Source: Aaosphaeria pasadenensis (lineage: Eukaryota > Ascomycota > Dothideomycetes > Pleosporales). From it: a DNA stretch of 64,000 nt. The stretch covers positions 310,001 to 374,000 of the forward strand of contig JAKLMB010000028.1 in the NCBI GenBank assembly GCA_022813625.1, given 5' to 3'. The position numbers and the translations under genes are program-made. The notes under the pieces are model-generated. The model was not told where the DNA came from. It made no database searches and saw only the letters and a list, made by a program, of their open reading frames with translations. The first letter of the stretch is position 1. Every line of letters starts with the position of its first letter. Positions 49,675 to 60,619 of the stretch are shown here, one piece after another.

Positions 49675-50817
49675 TTACTGCGACTTAAGCTTCTCGGTCA
49701 ACTCTGGGACCTTCTCGAATAGATCTCCCACGAGGCCGACGTCAGCGACCTGGAAAATTGGTGCATCGGCATCTTTGTTGATAGCGGCGATGACCTTGCT
49801 GTCCTTCATACCAGCCAAATGCTGAATAGCTCCAGAGATACCGGCGCATAGGTAGAGCTGGGGTGCGACATTCTTGCCGGTTTGTCCGACCTGCAGACTG
49901 TTGTCGGCGAAACCACTGTCAACGGCCGCTCTTGAAGCTCCGATAGCCGCACCAAGAGCATCTGCGAGAGGAGTCATGACTCTGTCGAATTCCTCCTTGG
50001 ACTTTAGTCCACGACCACCGGAGACGACCTTGTCTGCCGAGCCAAGGTCGGGTCGGTCAGACTTGGCCAAGTCCTCGGAAATCCATTCCGTAGGGCTTTC
50101 AGTTTTGGGATCCGCGCCCTCCTCCAACGCTGCGGAACCTCCCTCCGTCTCAGGTGCGGGAAAAGCGGTGCCTCGAACTGTAATCACTTTGGTGTTGTCT
50201 GTCGATTGCACGGTCAAAATGGCGTTTCCGGCGTAGATGGGTCGTACGAAGGCTGTCGCTGGTTAGATGATACCGCGCAAGACAAATATCCGAGTTCGGA
50301 CTTACTGTCTTCGCTCTCAATTGCTGTGATGTCTGAAATCTGTTGGGTGTCGAGAAGAGCTGCGAGTCGGGGCATCAAGCTCTTGCCAAAGGCAGAATGG
50401 CCAGTGAGAATGTGTGTGAATCCGCCCTTCTTAATGTTCTCCTCGAGGAGAGGCGCCCAGTTCTCTGGAAGACCCTGTGTCATCTATGTTAGACCGCCTG
50501 TATCCTCTTCAAGTTTGAGTCCTTCGTACCCGGTCATACGCGCCGTTCTCCACGTAGATTATCTTCTCAATTCCCTTGGTCTTTGCTGCCTCCTCTGCAA
50601 CCGACTTGACGCCGCTGCCAGCAAGAAAAGCGGTCACGGAACCTCCAAGCTTTTGTCCTGCTGTAACTGCTGCTAATGATGCGACATTGAGCTTTCCATC
50701 TCTTTGTTCAAGCACTGCCAATGTGGAGAGTAGTCTGGAGAGGCCTGAGTATTGTGTGGTTGTTCGAAACTGCGTTCGGGCCTGGCGGAGGACGGACTGT
50801 CGCGCAACGGAGAACAT
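49675..50817 (-). CDS. ETFA: Electron transfer flavoprotein alpha subunit, mitochondrial
   Basis: Three exons on the minus strand, 50817-50530, 50474-50306 and 50252-49675, give 344 residues. The first 25 or so residues are Arg/Ser/Thr-rich without acidic residues, as in a matrix-targeting peptide. The N-terminal Rossmann-like domain includes HSAFGKSLMPRLAA and QISDITAIE. The C-terminal FAD domain shows VVSGGRGL, VDSGF, QVGQTGK, PQLYLCAGISGA and IFQVADVG, the family signature. With the beta subunit it carries electrons from acyl-CoA and other matrix dehydrogenases to ETF-ubiquinone oxidoreductase. Both introns end in two in-frame acceptors. I chose GLPENW and TFVRPI as exon starts because the family reads so. 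The gene is divergent from the SWI3/RSC8 gene. Confidence 0.94.
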
Positions 50818-51431
50818 GGTGCCAGGTAATTGAGGTCCGAATGTGAATTGTAGACCAGGAATTGCACAAGTCGAGTGGGTGGGGTGGGATGTTTAAGCTT
50901 GAAGCTGCACTCAGATCGGAAGAATCCGAAGACCTCGGCCTGCTTGGTTGGCTTCACCCGCCCGACGTTCGGCCATTGTCGCTTCAAGCGTGGAGTTCCT
51001 TACCAGTTCAATCACGTGATTTAAACAACGACAACTTCCAGAACATACAGCCATTTCTGCTATAATTCAAAGATTACAATCTATGTCCGGTATTTTCTTT
51101 CCTGACTCTCGTATGATGATGATTTTGCTGTTGCGCAGCTGCAATTAATAGATGTGAAACGCTTGCCTAATCAATTCTAGCGTATGTTGATTATGTCAGC
51201 ACGGATCCCTGTCCTCTCCTTCTGAGTTTCTATCGCGAACGACGCGCCGGACGGACTCTACAACCTCAGCTATCGCATCCCCCTCATCTCCACACTCATT
51301 ACATTTAAACATTTCTCAATCAGTCTCTTTTACTCTAGACTGAATCTCGCCCCGTAACAGCGACGCGCGCACACCCGCTACCGGCGCTACATCCTAATTC
51401 TCCACACCTAGTCTTGACCACTCGCGACAGC
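50818..51431. promoter_or_regulatory. Bidirectional promoter between ETFA and the SWI3/RSC8-like gene
   Basis: 614 bases separate the two divergent start codons, so both promoters must lie here. A perfect 10-bp palindrome, ATCACGTGAT, sits at 51011-51020 near the ETFA side. It contains TCACGTGA, the kind of E-box bound by bHLH factors such as Cbf1. Pyrimidine-rich sequence at 51290-51420 precedes the right-hand gene. Confidence 0.6.
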
Positions 51432-53861
51432 ATGGCGGACGACGCGAAAGCACCCGCAAACGATCCCACCACCTCCACGGCAGGTACAGAAGGAGCCACT
51501 GGTGCAGGCGATCAAGGTATGTTGATGCCCTGAAATCACCACCCGTTCAAGTCAGTCAGAACGATGGCCGACTTCGAATCACGATCATTTCATCGAACTT
51601 TTGCGAAACGGGCGTCGATGAACATACGGCAACTGACACTCGCGGATTCCCTTCCGTGTAACATCCGGTCGATGTTACCAGTTTTGCGACAACTACTGAC
51701 GATTTGACTTAGACGCAGCAATGACCGACAGCACTCCTATCAAGCAGGGCTCTCGAGAACCATCTACAAACACGCCTGTAGCAGTTTCGGATAATCCAAT
51801 TGATGCACCCGATGCACCTCGTCCCGAGGCTGAAGACGCTGATGGTCAAGCCGACGAGGAAATGACTGGCGTAGATGATACCAAGAAAGAGAAGGAAAAA
51901 GAGAAGGACAAGGACAAGGAAGGAGGAGGCGAAGCTGTCGATGCTGATGCGCAAGCAAAAGCTACTCTAGAGTCATCAGCGCGATCACACTTCGTAGAAC
52001 AGACATACGCGACGATCATCCCAAGTTACGCGCAATGGTTCGATATGCGCTACATTGATTACCGCGAGCGAAAAGCTCTTCCCGAATTCTTCAACGAGCG
52101 CAACCGCAGCAAGACGCCTGCCGTGTACCGCGATTACCGAGACTTCATGATTAACACCTACCGCCTGAATCCTGATGAGTATCTCACAGTTACCGCTTGT
52201 CGGCGCAATTTGGCCGGAGACGTGTGCGCTATCATGCGTGTGCATGCTTTCCTTGAGCAATGGGGATTGATTAATTACCAGGTAATACTCTCTGGTGCAT
52301 TTACACTGACTGATGCGACTAACAACCTCAGGTTGACCCACAGGAGCGACCATCCAATATCGGGCCACCAAACACCAGCCACTACAGGATAATAGCAGAT
52401 ACCCCACGCGGTCTGCAGTTGTTCCAGCCAGGCCCTGGCTCTCAAACAACGCCCGGAAAGCCTCATGCAGGCACCGAGCGTGCCGCAAGCCAACAGCCAA
52501 AGTCGGAAACGAAGACATTGGTCGGTCGAAATATCTACGAGCCTAACGGCAAGGAGGCATCCGCAGAGCCCAAGGATAAGCCTGCGAGCAGCGAGGGCGC
52601 TTCCAACGGAGCAACTGCCTCAGCAGATGTCAAGGATCTCGAAGCCGCCCAGAAAGAACCATCCAACGTTGTCCACTGCAACAGCTGTGGTGTAGATTGC
52701 ACGCGCGTTCACTACCACAATGTCAAGACCACCAATGGCGCAGAGGCAAAAGCCAATGGAACTGTCTTCCGTGACGTTTGTCCTAGATGCTTCTTGGATT
52801 CCCACATTCCAAGCTCACAGAAGAAGAGTGACTTCGTGAAGCAGGAAAACCCCGCATACGAGGACTCACCAACTGAAGATAAATGGACGGATGATGAAGT
52901 TCTCCTCCTTCTTGAGGGCTTGGAGGAGTTTGATGATGACTGGAACAAGGTTGCCGACCACGTGGTGTCGAAGACCCGGGAACAGTGTGTGATGAAGTTC
53001 CTTCAGCTAGAGATTGAAGACAAATACCTCGAAGCAGACACAACGCAAGCAGAGGCAGCAAACCCAGCCTACAAATTCCTTAAAGATCTCCAGTATCTCA
53101 GCGAGGGACGGACACCGATTTTCAATGCCGACAACCCTATCCTGAGCGTTGTAAGCTTCATGGCTTCGTTGTCTCCGGCCAATGTTACCGAAGCGGCTGT
53201 CGCATCGGGACGTAGTGTTGGTGAAATGAAACGCATCTTGCAAGAGAAGATTGAGAAGGCACCAACGGCGCCAGCACCGGAGAAGGGCAAAGAGAAGGAG
53301 AAGACTCCCGCAGCGGAAGCCTCTGAGGTCAAGAACGAGGATGCTATGGATGTCGATGCCGCACAAGAGGGAGCTGCCGCTGCGACCGAAAGCAGCAATC
53401 CTCTCGTCACCCTACCATTTGCTCTCTCGGCTGCACGCTCATCAGCACTTGCATCACACGAGGAGCGACACATCACTCGTCTTGTCTCTGGTGCAGTCAA
53501 TTTGGAGCTTCAAAAACTCCAGATGAAGCTGAATCACTTCAACGACTTTGAGAAGTTGCTCTCCGCTGAACGACGTGATCTTCAGCGAAGACGTCAGCAA
53601 CTGTTCATGGATCGACTTGCCTTCCAAAGACGTGTGCGCGGGCTTGAACAGGCAACAAACAAGATTAAGAGCAACCTCGGCGGAGCTGGTCTACCTGGAT
53701 CTGTGACTCCCGAAGAAGCGATTAGCGGATTGACGGAGGCCATAAGCAAATTTGGTGTTGGAAAGGGAGAAGATGGCATGGGAACGAAACGATCAAGCAT
53801 CGACGAAGGCATTCAGCCGATCGGCGAGGGTGGTGACGGCTTTGCTAGATTAGAGGTTTGA
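51432..53861 (+). CDS. SWI3/RSC8-type SWI/SNF chromatin-remodelling subunit
   Basis: Three exons, 51432-51516, 51713-52281 and 52332-53861, give 727 residues. The 196-nt first intron and 50-nt second intron agree in phase. After an acidic, Lys/Glu-rich N-terminal 110 residues comes a SWIRM domain (about 115-215: FFNERNRSKTPAVYRDYRDF and HAFLEQWGLINYQ, joining VDPQERPSNIGPP across the intron). A ZZ-like zinc finger follows (HCNSCGVDC ... CPRCFLD), then a SANT domain (KWTDDEVLLLLEGLEEF), and near the C-terminus an LPFALSAA segment with a leucine-rich helix. This order is that of Swi3, Rsc8 and SMARCC, scaffold subunits of nucleosome-remodelling complexes in the nucleus. Which complex it serves cannot be told from sequence. 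Confidence 0.94.
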
Positions 53862-54392
53862 GCAGATGTATGTTTTACGATGCGACCCGACTCAACTGAC
53901 AAGGTCGCGGAGGTTTAGGGTTTGACAATTGGGTGTTCAGGCGTGCAGATATCTGCGGCCCATAGAGGCCCGTTTCTTTGAAATGTTCTTTACTTCACGT
54001 GCAAGCGGACTACGAAATGTCCATCATCTCCATCATTGTCGGTACTGCAAGTCGAATAGGTTTTATATGTACAGTAGCAATAATTTCACGGCAACAGTAC
54101 TAGACAATGCTTGTTCTACATTTCTCTACTAGAGTAGTAGAGTAGTCGTGATTGTTCAGGAATGCGTTTGTCTATGGTCAATATATTCTATCCATGCAGA
54201 ATTCTTGCTCCGATTTTTGTTTCTAATCAACGTCTGTTCTGCTTTCAAATCCATCGACTGTCAGTTGGATCCTTGCTGTCCTGGCTAACCGCTTCTGGAA
54301 ACGTTTTTTTGTCCGCAAATTCGTCCATCATCGACATCAACGACATCACCACACTCCTTCATTCCCTTTCTGTCCTTTGCCTTTTCCGCATC
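53862..54392. other. Intergenic region
   Basis: 3' flank of the SWI3/RSC8-like gene and upstream region of MIA40. An open frame precedes the MIA40 ATG, but its sequence is hydrophobic and unlike the family, so it was left out. Nothing else is seen. Confidence 0.6.
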
Positions 54393-55292
54393 ATGTTTCA
54401 GTCGGCGTCACGAGTAATTGCGCGCCCTACGGTGCTTCGCGCACTTCCACGCGCATCTGCGCCCGCCAGGCGATTCCTCAGCACCGCTCCTCCGACACAG
54501 AAGTCAAGAAGCTGGAAGAGTTTAGCTGCGCGCATCGGCATTGCAGGAACCATCATTTATTACTATAATACAACTAATGTTTTCGCGGAGGAACCTAAAT
54601 GTAGGTCATAGTCCAGCTCCGATGCGGGGACTCGAGCTCAGCTAACCGTGACGATAGACTCTCCTGCTACGCTACCAATTACCGAGGATAATGGCGAAGA
54701 GTTACCTACCATCGAGGCCATCACAAAGGAGAGACAGAAGCGTAGAGCCGAGGAAGCTGCTGCAGCCGAAACGGCGGCGCTGGTGGCATCCGCTGAGAAG
54801 GAACTGGAGGGGTCAAATGGAGATGGTGCGGGTGGTGTAGAGGCATTGGAAGAGGAGGCAGGCCAACAAGGCGCATTCAATCCTGAGACTGGCGAGATCA
54901 ACTGGGACTGCCCATGTTTGGGTGGAATGGCCCACGGCCCCTGTGGTGAGGAATTCAAAGCAGCGTTCAGTTGCTTTGTGTACTCTACCGAGGAGGAGAA
55001 GGGCATCGACTGCATCGACAAGTTCAAGTGGGTGGCATATCTCTGATTATCCTGACAACAACTAACATCATTTAGGGACATGCAAAACTGCTTCCGACAG
55101 TACCCAGAGATCTACGGTTCAGAACTGGAACAGGAAGAGGTTGACAAGCAATTGGCTGAGCAAGACCAGGCGGCTGCCGACACTGCTGCCAACCCAACTG
55201 CGAGCGCTTCCTCGTCGGCTTCTGAAGCCCCCGCGCCTGTCGAACCAACGGCATCCTATGACACAAGGGAAGACAACAAGGAGAAGAAATAA
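54393..55292 (+). CDS. MIA40: Mitochondrial intermembrane-space import and assembly protein 40
   Basis: Three exons, 54393-54600, 54658-55027 and 55076-55292, give 264 residues. Residues 1-35 are an Arg/Ser/Ala-rich presequence; residues about 46-63 form a membrane anchor (ARIGIAGTIIYYY), as in fungal Mia40, which is tethered to the inner membrane. After a Glu/Ala-rich linker comes the active core: redox CPC at 154-156, then the twin CX9C pair C165/C175 and C188/C198. The protein forms mixed disulfides with small cysteine-rich substrates and oxidises them in the intermembrane space, with Erv1 reoxidising it. The Pro/Ala/Ser-rich tail is probably disordered. All key cysteines are present. Confidence 0.95.
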
Positions 55293-55956
55293 GGGCTTGA
55301 TAACATCCTGGAGTCCGTCTGACCGATGGCCTTGACGGTTAAGAGGCTCATTTGCAACTCTTGGAGGGGCAATCAAAATCGGCGACAAGAGGGATAAAAC
55401 CCCTTGTGGCATGTATATTTCCTCTGTGGCATTAGTGGAGCTGGATGGTGAACTTATCGTGGACTTTGGACGCATATCTGTGGCGTTTAGACTCTCTACT
55501 ACTACACCTGTAATAGGTAAAATGTACTATACAATGAATGTACCGCATAACCAATCTTGTTAATACTTATCGCCCAAATGCAAGATGAACGATGATGTTC
55601 CAAGGGTATCTAATGGTTCGTGGTGGGTCTGGTGGTTGTTTCTAGACCTTGCGCTAAACCCAGCAGCAATCATGGAGGATACCACACGATACCAGAAGTC
55701 TTGGCTGACGTATCGAAAATCAAGCTTCGTTCCTGACGCAAATCCCTTCCCACATGTGATCGATCGTCCCAGTTCTTCCTCCTACATCCTCACACTTCTT
55801 TATCACGCGACGCCCACAGCACCTCATCTGCCAATTTACACTGTCAATTCTTGTCACTCACCACCTCTGACTCCCTCTCTGGTACCCATCGTACCCTCAC
55901 ACAAACTCTCTCTATCTCCTCAACACACCCCCCTCATCACCTCATAAGTCGTCATC
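55293..55956. other. Intergenic region upstream of the OM14-like gene
   Basis: A 120-residue frame at 55585-55947 (+) ends just before the next start codon and is rich in Pro, Ser and Thr; it is more likely promoter and leader. Pyrimidine-rich CTCTCT and CACAC runs at 55850-55945 support this. Confidence 0.55.
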
Positions 55957-56683
55957 ATGTCCTACGCAGACGTCGCAGCAAAGGGACCCAAGCAGAGCCC
56001 TGAAGAGGTAAACACTGATAATATACTTGTATTCAAAGTTTAATGTACTAACTGTATGAACAGGCGTAAGTCACTCCTGCAGTCATTGTCAAAGTCTCCA
56101 GGTCGGACGCTAGTCACGTCATTCAATCGACCGACACTTTGGCGATATTTGAAGTAACTATGGCAATCTAACACATCTCATCTAGTCGCGCCCCAGCCAT
56201 TCCTGAAGTCGAGAACTCTGACGACTCTGTGCACTCACTCGTCGATGTCGATTCCCCACACGTCTCCTCTGTCCCCTCAGACTTCGAGTCCCAGTCCGTG
56301 AAGACTGACACTCAGGCCGAGCGCATCGAGCTCGAGGAGCGCGCGAAGCAGCGGGCCGCAGAGGCCAAGGAGAAGGCGAAGTCGAAGAGCCAGAAGGGCA
56401 AGAACTACGCTAAGGAGAACGCCGATAACCCAGTTATCCTAGGCAACACCCTTGCCGTGGGTATCCTCGGAACCGCACTTGGTGTTGGTGCGTACAGGAA
56501 ATACGTGAAGGATGAGTTGACCTGGAAGGTCGTTGGAGCCTGGGCTGGATTCGTCGGTCTTTTTGCTGTTGGCGACTACTACGTGAGCCAGTATGTTGAT
56601 TATCATCCCAGTTATCCGTCCGATAAGAGTTCGTACTAATTCGTCGTAGATACTTCTTCAAGAGGTACCCCACCAAGAAATAA
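55957..56683 (+). CDS. OM14-like mitochondrial outer-membrane protein
   Basis: Four exons, 55957-56007, 56064-56065, 56186-56590 and 56650-56683, give 163 residues. The first exon encodes MSYADVAAKGPKQSPEE. A 2-nt micro-exon (GC) flanked by AACAG and GTAAGT then completes an Ala codon with the next exon, giving EEARAPAIPE. An acidic stretch, a Lys/Glu/Ala-rich charged helix (about residues 65-95) and two membrane segments (about 100-120 and 128-148) follow. The last exon gives YFFKRYPTKK. I recall the same start and end in fungal proteins annotated with an OM14 C-terminal domain. Yeast Om14 sits in the outer membrane and helps ribosomes dock. Acceptor TCGAG at 56213 would skip the micro-exon in frame but is a poor site. 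Confidence 0.75.
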
Positions 56684-57467
56684 GCGACGACCCAGCAACG
56701 TCTCAAGCTGCCGACGACGTCCACTTCCAATTACATGAAGGGCCTTTAACGATAGATTCCTATTTCTACAGCAGCTCAAATCTCCTGTCTACGATTCCCC
56801 CCTCTCCTTTTCGAAATTTCCAAACGCTCTCCCTTGCTTTTTTATAGGGCGGGTCCATGTTTACGGTGTACGAAACGGCAAGGCAGGCAAACATCATTGT
56901 CTCAGCTCTTATTTGGCGTGGATTTAGTTTTGCATGATAATAACTTTTTTTCCCGTGCAAGTTTGATTCCATGTAAATATAAATGATATAGTACCCTTAA
57001 ATTTTGTACCGATGTCCCTGACTTTGACGCTCCGTGATTGTTCGTGTCGCCGCTACCAGCCAGCCACGAGCAAGACACTGCATGTTCTCGACCCCAGCTC
57101 ATTCCACAATTTCACACTTCGGTATTTCGTACAAAGTCGAAGTTGTTTCAAGTCGAACTATCTATCACGAACACATAGGAAGGCTCATGTACCGTACCTA
57201 CTTGCCACTCACTTCAACGTTTGAAGTCGTGATGGGCTGTGACACAGATTGGAATTTGGCAGTACATATCACTTTTCTCCCACAAACTTCCGTCATATGT
57301 GTGTAGTGCGAGTATAGATGTGAAACAAAGCGAAGTTTGATGAACGGATGAGTAAGTGAGTGACTGGTTTCAATTGTTCATATATCTGGTAGAGACAGAC
57401 GCGACAGGCAAGTAAGCCACGAAACGACGACCAACTACATCAATTTGTCGTCCACGCCCTCAAGCAC
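56684..57467. other. Convergent intergenic region
   Basis: 3' flanks of the OM14-like gene (+) and THI4 (-). No gene is recognised; short frames at 57012-57306 lack features. Confidence 0.6.
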
Positions 57468-58529
57468 CTACTCCTGATTCTGAGCCCTACGCTCATCAAC
57501 AACAGCAAGCGCCTCCTCCGCCGCCTTGACGCCCGAAAGCGCCATAGCACCAAACGTCGGCCCCATCCTATTCGCGCCATCCACCTCACTCAACTCCATC
57601 CCGCCCACAATCAACCCGGGCACGATCTCGCGAGTACCCTTCACGATCGCGTCCTCCGCGGTCCTCATATCGAGGCCGCGCATGCCGCCCAGCTTCTCGA
57701 TCTGCTGCATGCTGACGAGGCGCTTCACGCAGAAGGCGCCGAAGGGCCCGTCGTGGCCGGTCGTCGAGATGACGAGCGGCGCGTTGATGGTGTTGGGGTC
57801 CATGCAGGACTGGTCGTCGTGGTGCATGGAGACGAGGGTCCAGTTGGTGACGACGCCGGCGATGCGGACGGCTTTCGGGTCCGTGGGGGTCGGGGCCGGG
57901 CGCGTGATGAGGTCTTCGACGGTGGTGGCGTTGAAGAGCTTGATGTTGGGGAACTGCAGGACGCGGGAGAGGAGGGTGGACGTGAAGAGTGCGGCGTGCT
58001 TTACGACTACGAAGTCGCCTTCGTCGTCGAAGGGGATGTTGAGGTCGGTGAGGAACAAGTCGGCGGGTTTGCGCATTACCATTGCGCTGAAGAGTTGGCC
58101 GCCGAGCCAGGCTCCTCCGCCCGGGGCCACGCCGGCTTCCACGATGGCGATTTTCAGGTCGGGGCGCTTCTTGCCGAGCATGTAGGCGGTGCTGAGGCCG
58201 CAGGATCCCGCGCCCACGATCACGATGTCGGACTCGGCGTAGGAGTCGAGGTCGTTGAAGTAGCGGCGGGCTGGTTGTACGTCGTCAGTGTACTTGATCA
58301 AGCATATATGAACACACATGAAGGGTTTGTACTCACTCATAGCACGCGAGACCTGAGACTCACGGATGGGAGCGAAAGTGAACGACTCCCACTTGTCCTC
58401 CAACTCAGCCAGAGTCTTGCTCTGCCCATTGAATGCAGCAGGCTTGACACCAAGGTCTTTCTTGATGGACAAGCCATTGCCAGCGGTAGTCGAGGCTGGG
58501 ATGTCGTAGGTAGCAGCAGGAGGAGACAT
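57468..58529 (-). CDS. THI4: Thiamine thiazole synthase
   Basis: Two exons on the minus strand, 58529-58337 and 58270-57468, give 331 residues, the usual length. The 66-nt intron starts GTGAGT; splicing gives SRAMTRRYFNDLD, as in homologues. The NAD-binding motif GAGSCG is at 84-89, followed by the acidic strand end IVEAG. GGGAWLGGQLF and the SCMDPN motif with Cys220 follow. In yeast Thi4 the matching cysteine donates its sulfur to the product, so each molecule works once. The enzyme builds the thiazole half of thiamine from NAD and glycine. The C-terminal MGPTFGAMALSG motif is intact. Expression is probably controlled by the TPP riboswitch in its 5'-leader intron. Confidence 0.96.
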   Translation of the reverse strand: MSPPAATYDIPASTTAGNGLSIKKDLGVKPAAFNGQSKTLAELEDKWESFTFAPIRESQVSRAMSEYKPFMCVHICLIKYTDDVQPARRYFNDLDSYAESDIVIVGAGSCGLSTAYMLGKKRPDLKIAIVEAGVAPGGGAWLGGQLFSAMVMRKPADLFLTDLNIPFDDEGDFVVVKHAALFTSTLLSRVLQFPNIKLFNATTVEDLITRPAPTPTDPKAVRIAGVVTNWTLVSMHHDDQSCMDPNTINAPLVISTTGHDGPFGAFCVKRLVSMQQIEKLGGMRGLDMRTAEDAIVKGTREIVPGLIVGGMELSEVDGANRMGPTFGAMALSGVKAAEEALAVVDERRAQNQE

Positions 58530-58580
58530 GTTTTCGATTTTCCGTCACGGGGGGTTGTGGATTCGTTACGAATTCAAATT

Positions 58581-58862
58581 CTGCAAAACAGTTAAGTTTG
58601 CCCTACATCGTCCCATCGAGGACGGGGGGAAAGGAGGGGGAGGGGGTTAGAGAAGCATGATCCTTCCGCTGGTTTTGAATCCAGGTCAAGTTGTCACCGT
58701 ATAATCTCAGAACGAATCCAGTGCTCCCGTTCCCCCCGGACCCTTGAAATGGCGATTTCGTCGGACAGGGTCTTCGGTTCGGTGGGGGGGAAGGGGAGCG
58801 AACGTGGAAACGAACACCGGTTCATGAAGCTCAGTATACTTATTCTCGTTTTGAAGATATAC
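58581..58862 (-). other. Predicted 5'-leader intron of THI4 carrying the riboswitch
   Basis: On the minus strand a donor CAAG|GTATAT (exon end 58863) and an acceptor TTTTGCAG (exon resumes 58580), with a CTTAACT branch site, bound a 282-nt intron before the THI4 ATG. Fungal THI4 and NMT1 TPP riboswitches normally lie within such leader introns and steer their splicing. The acceptor is strong; the donor is a reasonable choice among several. Confidence 0.6.
58655..58745 (-). promoter_or_regulatory. TPP riboswitch (thiamin pyrophosphate aptamer) upstream of THI4
   Basis: Read on the minus strand, the conserved pyrimidine-sensing CTGAGA lies at 58710-58705, followed by TTATACGGTGAC. The pyrophosphate-sensing arm follows: a hairpin CCTGG-ATTCAAAA-CCAGCGG (58685-58666), then AAGGATCATGC. 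GGTCC (58742-58738) can pair with GGATC (58663-58659) to close the P1 stem. Motif order and spacing match fungal TPP aptamers. High thiamin pyrophosphate would be expected to bind and shift splicing of the leader intron so that THI4 output falls. Confidence 0.88.
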
Positions 58863-60619
58863 CTTGAACGTTCGAAAAACTTGAATGCCCTTGGACACAA
58901 CCACCCCGCGTAGGGTTCACATCATGCGACTACATGATTTTGTGCAAGGACGCGGGTTGTTTACTTTTTTGGTTTCCTACGTGGGTGGTTAGTAGTCCTC
59001 TCCAATAACGATTTACACAGTTGGTAAAAGGAAAGGGGTGGATGAGTACGAAAAAAGGTTTATATAGCAACTGTCCTAGCGATTTCCGATTGCAATTGAT
59101 AGAATTGGAACGATGTCGTACGAGGTCGGTGGAAGAAAAAGAAGAGAAAAAAACAAGAGGAATGAGGGGCCGTAAGAGCCTCTTTATACACGTTGGAGAC
59201 AGTAATTACTCACTCATTCGACAGTCAATCGGGTCATGGCTCTTGTTGATGCCCCTCCGAACCCCCCACCACAAGAACGTCTAGCTTAGGCGGGGTACGA
59301 GTACATTGGTACGCAGTGCGGTACAACACGGTACGGTCCAGTAGCCAGCCATCGCTATCACTAGAACAATTCCGAGTACCTACGTGACGCATTTCTCCAC
59401 TACGTATGCTCAATACCCAACCTCCGATTCGACGCTCTTGCCAATTGATCAAAACCACTCATCCCGCCCCTCCAAGCGACCTCCAAGCTCACGATAACTG
59501 CCCATACATGCGTGATACGCCATCACAACCATCCGGAGGAGTGGACCCCGGTCCAATCACAAGACGACAAGTCGAATTGATTAATCCAAAACGACATGCT
59601 GATCTCGTTGGGGAGAACGTAAGGATGATGACTGAAGATTTGACTATATCTCGGGTAGGCAGTACCTCGTAGAATGCAGGCAAGCAGGCATGGTTTGACC
59701 GATCGATCGGAGGTTTGCTCCGCGGGGGTGAAATCAGAATGGACTCGACCCCTCCCCTCCTCTTCGTCTGCTTCTCAACGGTAAAATAAGTCCAGCAGTA
59801 ATTAGCCAGTGTCCTATCAGGCCTGTGAGATGGGCTGTTGATCGAGCAAGACTATTTCGTTATAGCGTGCAGGATTGGATGTCATGCTAAAGTGATTAAT
59901 TGCCTCAATTCAACAACCCTCTCCTCCTGTGCTATCGACGTCAATGTACACTAGTGATGGTCGTTGGGACTTCCCATCCCACTGAGTCACTGGAGCTTAT
60001 CGGTCAATGTCGAGTTGAAAAGATTCTGCGATCAAAGCTGAGAAATTACATTAAAAACTGGTGTTTCATAGATTACAAAATGATATATAATTATACCCCC
60101 CCGCCCCGCCGCCTACCCTATTCAATTCACACTGTAAAGTATCCCCCCACCCCCAGAAAGGTATGAAGAAAGGTAACGTGCAAGGGGAATGGGGGGTAAG
60201 TTTGATACAACTATATAGAGAGTTTCAATGAAGTGTAAGCTTAAGGGGAAAGGGGCACAGGTAAGCTTGTAAGTAGTAGCGCCGAAGCGAGACCTTTTTC
60301 AACAATTGGGTGGAAATGGGAAAAAGACGAATTGTCAAGATCTGATATTTCAAAGAGAGGAAGAAAGAAGAAAAAGTTTGCCTGTGACTCCCTAACGCCC
60401 CTCTTCCCACCAATTTTATTCGATGGGGAAAAGAAAACCATGAAAAGAAAAACGCCAGGTTTATACTCCTATACAGTTCGAGTCCGCCCCTGCCAAAGCA
60501 AGACCCGGGAGGTTTTCCCCTCCTCCAAGAAGAAAAAAACAAGCGCCCGGCCCTCCAGAATCGGCAAGAAAAAGAAGAAGCAAAAACAAAATGCAATGTT
60601 GAAGGCGGGAAATGCTTCT

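Larger units (their letters stand above)
58530..60619. other. THI4 leader and promoter plus STU1 3' flank
   Basis: The left part carries the THI4 5' leader with its riboswitch intron (58581-58862). The remaining 1.7 kb has no supportable gene. From 60230 to 60600 the plus strand is purine-rich, with GAAGAAAAA runs, and is probably the 3' flank of STU1. Confidence 0.55.

Noticed and set aside
55585..55947. 120-residue frame before the OM14-like gene
   Set aside because: Pro/Ser/Thr-rich low complexity, ends at the next gene's leader, no domain.
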